26,963 nucleotides of DNA from Intoshia linei (taxonomy: Eukaryota > Orthonectida > Rhopaluridae). The stretch lies in NCBI GenBank assembly GCA_001642005.1, contig LWCA01000453.1, forward strand, positions 1 to 26,963, in the 5' to 3' direction. Below the pieces are notes generated by a model. That model searched no databases. It had not been told where the DNA came from and saw nothing but the letters and a program-made list of their open reading frames with translations. This document shows, in pieces, positions 9,967 to 20,287 of this stretch (its first letter is position 1; each line of letters starts with the position of its first letter). The position numbers were made by a program, and so were the translations under genes.

Positions 9967-12900
9967 TTATTGTACAATACATGGTTTTTTTTTCTGTTCA
10001 ATTCTTTTGCCACTATTCAAAGTTCTGTACATTTCGACTGGAACTGAAGCTCTCCGTATTTTGATCAATTTGATTCTATCATTATTGAGATTATTTATAT
10101 ACATTCGATTCAAATCTTTCAATGAAATACGACTTTGAATGACAATTCGAGATAGATCAGTAAAAAATGCGTCAACAAATTTGTTTTTGGAAAAATCAAA
10201 TTCATAATAGAAAGATTGTTTACAATCAAGGTACAGTTTTTTGATGAAATTGATTTCTAGCTTACTACGTTGTCGACCATTTTCATTTGAAATTTTAACT
10301 TGTCGCTCATATGCTAGAGATGTTTTGCGTACAATTTTTCCTAGTCGGACCAAATTTTTTACAGATGAGACATTGTCATTTGTTTTGATTATTGAATTCA
10401 TAAATATTGAATTTGCCATAACATCACTTTGATTTTCTGTTGGTTTTTTTACGGATGTTGAAGGTATAAAATCTGGGCTATCAAACAAAAAGTCACCTAC
10501 TATTCCACATTTGGGCGAATGTATTTTACTGGTTATTTTACCGTTTTTACATTGATAGAATTGCTGTTCTCGGGCATTACCCATCAAATAAATTTTTTTT
10601 TTTAATCGTATTCTAAATCCTGGTTCAGTTTTTAAATTTTGATACACGCATTGCAGAAATTTTATCGAATTATCATCATAAACGTCGTAAATTAGTATGC
10701 ATGCGTCACAGTGAGCCATATGAAGACGTTGCATTGCCGTAAATGAGCCTATTAATTATATAATGTATTCATTATTAACATTTAATTTAAAGTACCTCTA
10801 ATATGATATATTATTGTATAATTCACGGGTTCCCAAACTTTCTTCACATGAACTTATTTCTATGTCTATTTCAAATATTTTCAAAAAAAAATTTCCGCAG
10901 ATAGGTAAAATTATCTCAAATAAAAAAAATTTTTATTTAAAAATTACAAAATAAAAAAACATATAAATAAATTTTAATATATTGTAACTATTTGCAAATT
11001 AAATTATCTGATGCAAAATTTTTACACATATTAATTACATACATTTTATGTACTATTTTAGCAATAAGTACATTTTATATTTGTATTTTTCATGCAAATA
11101 ATATTGATTATCTGTTGAACCGAATTGAGTAGCGTTAATATACAATTTTAATAAAATATAAATGTATAATAATATTGTAATTATATTAAATATATAATTT
11201 ATTCACTCACATATAAATAATTTACGTTCATATAAAATGATGTTAATCATTATAATTATACAACAAATATATTTCAAGTCACAACTTTACAATAATAAAA
11301 AATTACAATGATGTATTGAAAATGAATAACATTTCAAAAAGTTGAATAAACCGAAAATGAAGTCAAAATATATTCGTATTAGCGTTATTTATGTTAATCT
11401 AATAATGATAATTTGGACCATAACATAATATAGATATTTTTACATGTACTAATTTATGCAAGTCTTGCATTTAATTTCTTTGAAATTGTAAACAAAAATT
11501 ATTTCAATATTGAGGGATCAATTTTAATATTTTATTAAAAATACATGTACCATTGTTATTTGGGTTATAAATTTAATGTATAAAGTTTACATGATCCGGC
11601 AGTATCGCATATTTTCATATGTATAGGTATATCGTCAAATAACTTGAATTCAACCCAATAGTTTTCTTCGATGGTTGGAACATACCTTTATAAATTGAGT
11701 TTATAAGTTTACATTTTATATAAATTAAGGATTCTCAAACTTTCTTGCAATAACCAAAACTAAAAAACTTATGTTTTCTAATTTTATTTTAAACTCCAAC
11801 TCAGGGGTACTGAGTCTGGTCCGAGCCTACAACCATGAGGGCTACTATTTTCATTTATTAATTGTCCAATAATAAAAATGAAGCAAATCAAAAATGAATG
11901 GAAGATTCTTGTAGTCGTATATGTTGTAATTCTTATTGTGGACTGCGATTCGCATCTCATATCAATCTTAAGGTACCTATAACTATATGTATACCCACCG
12001 ATTCAGTCATAGCATCTTATATTGTAATGATTCATGTATATATCAATCATTCAGCAACTAATGACTAGTCAGTGTATTCATTGTTATGTTTGTATATAAA
12101 CAATTTAAACAAGAAAATAAAAATAAATGTATTTATTTAAGATAAAATATTCAAATCGTTATTAAACTTAATTAATGATCATTGAAAATATATTACATAC
12201 AAAAGAATGTATATAACTCAGCTATAATTTCTAGAAAAATATTTTTTGTTGTAAACACCATAGTATGTAAGTTAGGGTGTCACATCCATGAAAGAATCAA
12301 GGGAAATTAGCACTAAAAGTGTGTATTTTTAAAATAGAAAAACTAATTCACAATCAAAAACATTAAACGCTATTTACATTATTTAAATTTTATTCAATGC
12401 ATAATATGAATGCATATAATTTAGCAGATATGACCATTTATAACAGTAATGTCATACCACATTTTGATACAATTACATTTATTTTGGTACAACGAAACTT
12501 CTTTACAAATGGTTTATTAAAATAGTTCTATTCTTTAAGATTTTATAAATTTAAACGGTTGACACATAATTTAGTGGCCTCAGTTTTCGAAACGTTTCTA
12601 TTTTTATTATTATAATATAAAATAGGGAATAGTTTGTTTAAATAAGATAGAATTACAAAAAAATTATAATAACGAAGCTTTTGAAATAAGGTAATTAAAA
12701 TTGTATTTGCAACCCTCACAATAATTTGGTAACACATATAATATTCAAATTTCCCTTCAAAATGTATGAAATTACTACGTTATAAATAGTCATATCTGCT
12801 AAATTATGCATTGAATACAATTTAAATAATGTAAATAGCCAGAATTCGAGAAATTACATCGTTAATAAAATCCAAAAAATTTGAGCTAGAAACAAATTTA

Positions 12901-15900
12901 AAAAAATAAACTGTATAACTAAACATGAAAAAACAATATTATAAAGTCGGTACCACGTTTAAAAGCTCAAACGCCATATTCCGTTAAAATAGAGTTCAGT
13001 TTTAATTTCTCCATAATTATAAATTAATATTCATAATTTTTTAGTTTTTCTATTTTAAAAATACACACTTTTAATGCTAATTTTCCATCGAATTCTAAAA
13101 TTTTCGAAAAAATGTGACACTCTAATGTAAGTACACTTAAATATACAGTATTCTCTCCACAACACGCCATTAATTTAAAATATAAACTAAAAGTTGTAAC
13201 ACTATTTTTCAATTTATTTATTCAAATTTATTTATTTGTTTAAATTCTACAATTTGTATTACAGTATGTATTTACATTTTATTCCAATTTAAACTTTAAT
13301 TTAAAGGTTTTATCTGCTGTTTTTATAGTTTTAAATTCTTTATCTCGCAAACTTTATATTAATCCCAAGAATGGCGAGTTATAGAGAGAATACTGTATTA
13401 CTTGTATCAACTACATCAGGCATTCTCAACATTTTTTCGCTGTGGATCCCTAAGATGATATTACAAAAAACCTATGGACCCCCAAAAAAATTAATAATAA
13501 TGACAATTTTTAATAAATCATTAAATTTGGGTGAAACGAATGATGGTCAAAAGACATGGAGTACTCTATTTTTGCGAGGTGATAAACTTTATGAACTATT
13601 AATATTAACCTATAACCCGTCAATGTTCCCAAAATGGAACATGTTTTTCCGGTATTGTTTAGAGTACATTATTAATTGTTTATTACATATTTTATCACAT
13701 CAATAAAAAGTTTATATCATCTATCTTCCCTGTGAAAATTAATATTTTATATCCCTTGGTTGATGTTTCATAGAATCATGAATATTGACTGATTTTTTGT
13801 CCCATTTTCAATTTGAAATTTAAAGCTTTTTTATGACTAGAAACTTGGCTGGGTCATAAATTTTAATAAAATAATTAAATAAAACCGCTGCTCTTAAAAT
13901 AGAACAATGGAGATTTCCCAATAAGTTTTTAACTCGTAAGTAATTTAATTTAAAACCGAAGAATTTACTTTTACATGATTTGCACGTTTTATATTAGTAT
14001 TTCTGAGCCTTTATGTTTTAAAAACGACTTTATGTCACTGAAAATGTCTATAATATATAATAAATGTATATAATTTTCATGGACTCCCAAAAAAGTGCTG
14101 TGGACCCCGTTGAGAATGGCTGAACTACATGTATAACTTTCCAGTTTAAAAATAAAGATTTTTTTAATTAACAAATTAAATAAAATTTATAACAGTTGAA
14201 AAACTGTCTCACAATTTCTGTTTTTCAAATCTTACTTCACTTCAAATCCGACGATTACTAATTTTAGTTTTTTAAATAATCGGGAATATGCTACATCAGG
14301 GGTTGGCAACCTTTTGCATCTCGTGGGTAACTTTTTTATATCAAAAAATTATATGAGCAATGTTTTTGAAAATTTACACATAATAGATGTTGATTTTAAC
14401 TAAAGAGAAACGATTCTAGTATATTCAACAAAATAAAATCTGGGATGATGTGAAAATTCAATATTAAAATGATTAAAACGATGTTTAAAAGATAAATAAT
14501 TTACATATTTACTCAAATGGATACCAAAATTATTATGTGGGCACTGGTTTAATTTAATTTAAAATTAACCCCACGACTACATATAATATGTAGTCTGTTC
14601 AACTTTTGTAAAAAGTACTGATTTTTACTGAGTACTGGGATATGATTAATCAATATTAGTCATAGAGTACTTAGTTTTACTTTTACAGAGTTATTCGATT
14701 TTTTTATACTGAGTTTCAAAGCTCTAGTTTTAAGAATAAGACTTATTTTTGCAGCAGTGATTCTGATTAAAATGAAATTGAAAATAGCAATAAGGATTCG
14801 CAAAAAAGATTTAAACGGAAAATACCATGTCATGCACATGTGATGAATAGTGCGGTGTTTCAAAAAAAACTAAGTTGAACACAGTAGAACAGGGATGACC
14901 AACCTTTATTAACAATTTTTGAAGATCTACCAGCCTGGGGAAGACTGATTAAGCAAATAAAAAAACAAACATATGGTTATACGAATATATATATTATTCA
15001 GTTTCACATATTTAAAATATCATATTTCATATTTTAAATATAAATACATTTATTTTCTACTTTAGCGAGACACCTGTCGCTGGATGGATTCAATTAGTTT
15101 CTCATAGTCAGAGTTATCATAGTCAGGTCTGTAGCAGGTTATTGCAAGCCTCATTCAGGCCAGTAAATGGAAACCTGTCATGGTAAACCTGAATTGGCAT
15201 TTTATAATCTTCATGTGAAAAAATACAGATTCACGCAGGTAGGTTGCCCAAAGCAAGCTTTCTATAAAAAGCATATTTTCTTATATTGGGATACTTTTCC
15301 GCTAATAACTACTCCCAGAACGTAGCCATCTCGGTGCTTTTTAAGATTTCACTTCATAAATAAGCCTATTGTTAAAGGTGTGTTCAATTTACGATTCACG
15401 ACGTGTCTGAATATGAAAAGATACACTGCTCTGTCCTATATGATAATTACATCTGATTACTAGATATTAGATAGATATTATTATATTATATTATATTAGA
15501 TATTGCTAGATAGACTATTACTAGATTTATACGGTAGAAATTACAAGAATACAACTATTACACAACGATAAAGAAAAAATTTTTCTATAATCATCTCACG
15601 ATCGACTGGTGCGCAGCTCTGCACTAGAATATACGCTTGATCATTATAATGGTATATAACTTGATGTGATAATTATCATATTAAAAAATTTTATCTATGA
15701 GCAGGGAAATATTTCATAATGACCACCTCTTGCATTGATTATATTTCAAAATAAAGTGCACTTGTTGACATATGATGTAAACTGATTAAATATGGCATAT
15801 GAACTGGTATGAGTTGTAACCACTAAAGATTATCATTGCGTATTGTACCGTTGTACGTAATCTAATCTTACTAGAAACCTGAAACCCAAAGTGATTATTT

Positions 15901-16283
15901 AACTGTAAATAATATAAACTGAGATAAAATTACCGTCTAGGTAATTTTCGAGATATGAGTTTAGATATGAGCGTAGTTTTCCCAACTTTAGCACCACCAA
16001 AAATGCAAATTTGTATTGTTCGAATGTCATTTTCTTCTTCATTTGAATTATCAGCTCGAACGGGAGGCCGTCTCAATTGCTGCAAAACACGTTGATCCGC
16101 CACGTTCACACTTTCAGATCTATTGCGATAAAATCTATTAAAATGAAAGACATTTTGAGAAGTATGTTTAAATTTGGTAATCAAATGCGAGCATTGATCG
16201 TCAACTTTAAATATTTCTTTTTCTAGTTCAACTAAATCTTCATCCGAATTATCAGCTTTACTAATAATAAACGAATTTGACAT
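9967..16283 (-). CDS. Atypical Ras-family small GTPase with CAAX box
   Basis: Three exons (15934-16283, 11591-11685, 9967-10748) join in phase to 1227 nt, 408 aa, about twice a usual Ras. Residues 1-88 are an acidic N-terminal extension. The P-loop is G96-GAKV-G101-K-T. Switch I is YVPTIEENYW (T121), G3 is D144-TAGS, and the following SFTAMQRLHMAHCDACILIYDV is most like the RASD/RERG/Di-Ras branch. G4 should be NKxD but reads N206-ARE. About 100 extra residues precede the G5-like FSK (about 334-336). The basic tail KRIEQKKKP is followed by CIVQ, a farnesylation-type CAAX box, so a membrane location is expected. Nucleotide specificity through G4 may be lost. Intron 1 (4.2 kb) is mostly transposons. 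I cannot name an orthologue. Confidence 0.85.
10824..11590. other. Ras-like gene intron 2: AT-rich, with a hAT-like end
   Basis: Near 10826 the sequence CGGGTTCCCAAACTTTCTTC resembles the left end of insect hAT MITEs. No matching right end or target duplication was found. The rest of the intron, up to the 11591-11685 exon, is plain AT-rich DNA. Confidence 0.35.
11728..11900 (+). repeat. One-sided hAT-like termini in Ras-like intron 1
   Basis: AGGATTCTCAAACTTTCTTG at 11728 and CAGGGGTACTGAGTCTGG at 11802 both look like hAT left ends. The second continues with CCGAGCCTACAACCATGAGG, matching the reverse complement of the 2637-2870 MITE end. No right end was identified for either. Confidence 0.45.
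12277..13125. mobile_element. Long interrupted inverted repeat
   Basis: 12304-12346 and 13041-13083 are inverted copies with one mismatch in 43 bp. A second pair is also inverted: about 12369-12453 with about 12776-12840, the left member having a ~10-bp insert. The central loop 12460-12770 and the stretch 12840-13030 are unpaired. There is no gene. This could be a foldback or a TIR transposon with decayed ends; no target duplication was seen. Confidence 0.6.
13417..14122. mobile_element. hAT-type non-autonomous element, 706 bp
   Basis: Perfect 8-bp duplications AACTACAT flank it (13409-13416 and 14123-14130). It begins CAGGCATTCTCAAC and ends GTTGAGAATGGCTG. Subterminal blocks (GGATCCC on the left, GGACTCC and GGACCCC on the right) are the usual 'tggacccc' signature of such elements. 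The open frames inside have no family resemblance. It lies in Ras-like intron 1. Confidence 0.88.
14292..14573. mobile_element. Probable hAT-type MITE, weakly bounded
   Basis: The left end is CAGGGGTTGGCAACCTTTTG, a common hAT terminus. A possible right end AATTAACCCCACG lies before ACTACAT, which resembles the left flank TGCTACAT (6/8). The ends are only partly complementary. Confidence 0.4.
14889..14950 (+). repeat. hAT-type terminal sequence next to a dead transposase
   Basis: CAGGGATGACCAACCTTTAT resembles the CAGGGgTGgCCAACCTT end of Buster/ZBED-like hAT elements. It lies about 170 bp beyond the 3' end of the transposase remnant at 15062-15361, as expected for its 3' terminus. The opposite end was not found. 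Confidence 0.5.
15062..15361 (-). pseudogene. hAT transposase C-terminal (dimerisation region) remnant
   Basis: Minus-strand reading gives FWE, a stop, then LLAEKYPNIRKYAF. After a frame change it gives ESVFFHMKIIKCQFR, and near the end DNSDYEKLIESIQRQVSR and a stop. These match the conserved end of ZBED/FAM200-like hAT transposases (FW..l..eKYPnirryA; ESaFS.M..ik.kyR; pdYekLieSmQ.Q.S). In-frame stops and frameshifts make it non-functional. The patch is visibly less AT-rich than its surroundings, consistent with a later arrival in Ras-like intron 1. Confidence 0.75.
15362..15933. other. 5' part of Ras-like intron 1, no feature recognised
   Basis: This holds a short ATTAT-rich run near 15479-15495 and otherwise nothing I can assign. 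It may include decayed hAT sequence upstream of the transposase remnant. The intron donor GTAATT adjoins at 15933. Confidence 0.4.
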
Positions 16284-16786
16284 GTTGTCAATACACTGAC
16301 TTGCGGGGGTCGTTATAAATAATAATTTTCAATTCAAGTATATTAAATTAGATACATCAACTTGGTACAATGCTGTAAGCTGTTTAATATTCAACTTGTA
16401 TATGTTACAGGCAGTTTGGAAATCCAGGCAATTTGAAAATTTGAATTATAAGTCACGTTGCTATTTAACCTAATTAATTAAAGTAAAATAAGAGATTAAA
16501 AATACACAAAATTAAATATAAATATACAATTGAATTGAATAAAAAAATTTATTATAAATTTGCAAATTTCCTGTAACATATATATAATCACTGATACAAT
16601 GAACATGTATCGATTGATACACCTTGTAAATTATAAATCATTTATTGTATCATCAAATCAATATTCAAGCATTGAAATAAGTAATAATTTCGAATCGATA
16701 AACAAAGAACAATTTAAATTGTAGTAGACTTGAGATTCAAATCAGTATCGATCAAGTCACATCAACCTCAATATTTCGACGCAAAA

Positions 16787-16792
16787 TTTATT
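16787..16792 (-). promoter_or_regulatory. Poly(A) signal of the glutaredoxin gene
   Basis: AATAAA on the minus strand begins 27 bp beyond the glutaredoxin stop codon. Confidence 0.5.
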
Positions 16793-16819
16793 CAATTAAG
16801 TGAAAATACAATTAAAAAT

Positions 16820-17685
16820 TTAGGAAATTAGAGCATTCAAAAATTCTTCAGTTTCAATCATTTGTTTGACAATATCTAAGCCTCCAGTAAATTTGCCACA
16901 TACATATAACTGTGGAAATGTTGGCCAATCTGCATACTCTAATTAAATGCCATAAATATTTTAATAAAAAACCATTATTTATATAAGATTGTATATATCA
17001 GTACAAAAAACAAATATTATTTAGTATGTGTGCAATCAGATCAAACTTCAAAAAACGACATTTTAAAAAGGATGATTATCCGACATTTTTATTAAAGCTA
17101 AACCTCAGTAAGTTGTAATATATAGATCAACAATATTTAAATAAAATTACCCTTTATAAAAGAACGAACAATAGAATCTTGAAGAATATCATAATATGAA
17201 TATGTAACTTGATGTTTATTTAAAAGATCAACCAATTGTCTAGTGAAACCACATCGTGGTTCAGATGGAGAACCTTTAATTATAATCATTACTTTAGATT
17301 TTTCCAAAATCTTATCAATTTTTTCAAAAATTTCACTTTTAATTTTATTAGTTTTTTCAATTAGCCAATCAATTACTAGTTTTGTTTTGACATTTTGAAA
17401 TATTTTAGTATCACAATATGATGATACAAATGCTATAGCTGGTTCATTTTGAGAAAAACCTTTTAAAAGGTTTTTTGCTAGTATGTTGTTTTGTTCAATT
17501 TCAAGGCATGTGAAAAGTTTGTCACATTTCGATAAAATCATGTCATGAAGATCGTTTGTATAATTTAATGCATTTTGTGAATTTGAATCTACTCCGATGA
17601 AAAGTATTGAACCTGCGCTACTTTGGCGTATTTTCTCTAATTGATTCAATTTATTTGATGGAGAGAGCAATGTTTCTGATGGCAT
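16820..17685 (-). CDS. GLRX3: Monothiol glutaredoxin, PICOT/Grx3-4 type
   Basis: Two exons (17151-17685 and 16820-16938) join in phase to 654 nt, 217 aa. Residues about 10-115 are a thioredoxin-like domain in which the usual W-x-x-x-C site is replaced by GVDSNSQNAL without cysteine. Residues 120-217 are one glutaredoxin domain: IIIKGSPSEP, the active site C145-GFT, then WPTFPQLYVCGKFTGGLDIV. Proteins of this family bind a glutathione-ligated [2Fe-2S] cluster and hand iron-sulphur to cytosolic targets. Human GLRX3 has two glutaredoxin domains; one domain with a length near 216 aa is the arrangement known in flies. The canonical CGFS reads CGFT here. The start ATG at 17685 is the first in frame. 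A single short intron (16939-17150) lies inside the glutaredoxin domain. Confidence 0.9.
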
Positions 17686-18469
17686 CTTGATTTATTATAA
17701 TTTTAGGTTTAGCTTAAAAATTTATATTTCAAGTATTTGCTATTTTTTAGAATATTCAAAATTTAAATTTATTATAACTTTATTTGAATTATGGATTAAA
17801 TATCGTTAAAAATTTTAAGGTACAGTTTGTACTTTCAGAGCTGAACCTATTGTACTCAGAGAACCACTTCGGGTGGACTCGACGATATTATTGTAAAATT
17901 GACCATTTAAAAAATTAATTTCTTGAACATTATAACCATTTGTGTATTAAATTTAAAATGTCAAGTTAAGACTCTTGGAGAGGTGGCTAGGACTACATGA
18001 CCATACGCATCATTTGAGAACATTTTAAGGAGTATTTTTCTTTTTAGGGTGACTAGAAATTGAAGTGAGTACATTTTTCCAAAATGTTGACAACATAAAG
18101 AGGGAAGTTAACAAATAAAATAAATTTGAAATCGATAAAAACAAAAATACATTTACTAATCATCAGTTATTCTACACATGGTCGATGCGAACATCTGAGA
18201 TCCACACAAAATATTTGGGCGCAGGAAAAATTTGTCATCATTGTATGGGCAATAGTACTACAAATAAATATGAATTTAAATTTAGTCAATAGGAAATACT
18301 AAACTGTCTTTCAATGGGTGTTTCCTACAAAAATCTAATTTTATTGTATTAGTCAATCACAACTGATTTTTTTTATAGGTTGCACATCGAAAAAAGGTTG
18401 AAACTGCCTGTTAGAAATGATTTCCGACATTAAGGTAAAAATTTAATGTATTAACACAATATTTTTACA
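17686..18469. other. Spacer between glutaredoxin and PSMB6
   Basis: This should contain the glutaredoxin promoter and the PSMB6 3' UTR. I saw no open frame with resemblance, no target-duplicated element and no canonical AATAAA close to the PSMB6 stop. Confidence 0.4.
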
Positions 18470-19186
18470 CTAGCACATAGCTTCTTTGGTATAATCTGGA
18501 GTAAACTTGAATTCATTTTGTTTAAAAATATATCTATCAATAGAATTTTCAGTAATATCAGCCATTCGAATAATACCACCACTAGAAGAATCTCTATAAA
18601 TAGATAAAGATATTGCTTTTTTAGCCAAATCAATACATTGCTCTTTAGTCATATTATCCTTGTAATGCGTGTCCATATAACCATAAATAAAAGTGCTACC
18701 TGAACCACCAATAGCAAATTTTTGCTTAAGACACATTCCGCCGACAGGTATAGTATAAATTTGAGGTCCATTAATTTTATCCCATCCGGCAACAATAATT
18801 GAAGCCGACATTTGATCTCGGTAATTGTAACAAAAATTTTTAAAAACTATTGCAGCAGATTTAACTAGAGGTTGATTTCCCAGAGACATTCTATGAAAAT
18901 CCATATGATAACGAACTAAATCAGCGATAGCTTGAGTATCTGCAGAAGATCCGGATCGACAACAATAAATTCTATCGCTAATGTGAGTCAATTTATCTGA
19001 AACTCGGTTTGCAACAAAACTTCCAGCACTAGTTCGTGAATCTGCGGCGATTAACACACCGCCATTGTAAGTTAATGCCATAATAGTTGTTCCAGTCATT
19101 TCTTCATTTTCCTTTGATAGTTGCTTTCCACCAATAAGTGTTTTTATAGAGTTGGATTTATCTAGAGCTGATAGAAATTTTGCCAT
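18470..19186 (-). CDS. PSMB6: Proteasome 20S subunit beta-1 (caspase-like)
   Basis: An intact, intronless 238-aa frame. It encodes a catalytic beta subunit of the 20S proteasome, the one cleaving after acidic residues. The propeptide ends MTG32, releasing Thr33 as the catalytic N-terminal threonine (TTIMAL). Asp49 (AADSR) and Lys65 (VSDKLT) are the D17 and K33 of mature numbering. Arg77 in CCRSGS is the R45 that shapes the beta-1 acidic S1 pocket, which separates it from beta-2 and beta-5. Further signatures are YRDQM, VAGWD, FAIGGSGSTFIYGYMD and YRDSSSGGIIRMA. The length matches the family (human 239). It is divergent from the cullin gene, with a 1.1-kb spacer. Confidence 0.96.
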   Translation of the reverse strand: MAKFLSALDKSNSIKTLIGGKQLSKENEEMTGTTIMALTYNGGVLIAADSRTSAGSFVANRVSDKLTHISDRIYCCRSGSSADTQAIADLVRYHMDFHRMSLGNQPLVKSAAIVFKNFCYNYRDQMSASIIVAGWDKINGPQIYTIPVGGMCLKQKFAIGGSGSTFIYGYMDTHYKDNMTKEQCIDLAKKAISLSIYRDSSSGGIIRMADITENSIDRYIFKQNEFKFTPDYTKEAMC

Positions 19187-20287
19187 TCTATTTGTTTAAA
19201 TTAATAGCTACTTTATTATGCAATGCTCATCTCCATGTTTCAATTATTTAAACTTTATTCACACTAAAATTTTAAATTATACAAATAATTTGTTACAAAT
19301 TGATATCAAAAGTTTATGGATCACTATGGATTTATTTTATTTTGCAGATAAAATTGACTCATTAACCCTTTCACTATTCAGTGAAATTTTATGTACTATC
19401 ATAAGACGTCTGGAATTTATGTTTTAAGTTAAACTTGTATTATTTCTAAATTACTTATGTGAAAATAAAAGAATAAATCTTTTCAATATTATGCAGTGTA
19501 TATCATAGAATACACAGACGTGTGAAATGAAATAGCTGTGTATAATATAGAATACACAGACAGTGAAAGGGTTAAATTTAGAAACTCATAACTATTTTGT
19601 ATCATACCAAATGGGTAAATGGTAAATAATAAATTTTTTGAAAATTATAAAATCAATCAAAAATATAAAAGTTTAAATTTATAAATAATTCTTGATAATG
19701 ATTAATTTCAATCATATTTTTCACTAGACCCGATTTTTATACATAATGATTTACTATTTACTAATTTGCTATTTGTCACGTTTTAATTATTACGAATTGG
19801 AGTCCAACTCGTGTTATTTTCAATTCGTATTTTTCGTACTTATGGTCAGTGATCATTGGTCACTAATATATCCATAATCCCCATTATCATCATGTTGCTT
19901 ACAGATTGGGGAATCTGGACCAGACTACATTCTTTACATTTAATTTAATTGGTGTTTAATTATTTAAGGTAAATTTCTACATTTTAGATAATTGTAAAAG
20001 TCGATAAACCTTTAAAGTTTAAACTGTTGATTTTGTAGGTTGCTGTTGAGAAAATTATTTTTAACAAATAACTAAAAATATATTTGATAAAATTTGCAAT
20101 AATATTACAGTTACTTAGATATATTTTAATCTTAAAATTTGGAGCAACAATGTATTTTATCAAATGTCTAAATCTTTATTCATTTTATAAATCTTTGTGT
20201 TTAAGCGTTTATTAGTAAATTTACCGACATTATGTCCCAATCCAATGTAATTTGATTTAAATTAATTAATTTTAAATTTTATAACAG
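19187..20287. other. Spacer between divergent PSMB6 and cullin genes
   Basis: Promoters of both genes are expected here, but no motif is clear enough to call. The stretch holds one TTAA MITE (19362-19575). An upstream non-coding or short coding first exon of the cullin could lie here; I did not find one. Confidence 0.4.
19362..19575. mobile_element. TTAA-flanked piggyBac-like MITE, family B copy 1
   Basis: The ends are TTAACCCTTTCACT and AGTGAAAGGGTTAA, both within TTAA. Near the right end ATAGAATACACAGAC occurs twice. The sequence is the inverted relative of 20786-21008. Confidence 0.8.

Noticed and set aside
10241-10432. Plus-strand open frame inside the Ras-like last exon
   Set aside because: Antisense shadow of a long, family-matching minus-strand exon.
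13371-13706. 111-codon open frame on the plus strand
   Set aside because: It straddles the left end of the 13417-14122 hAT element, its residues match no family, and it is explained by AT-rich chance openness.
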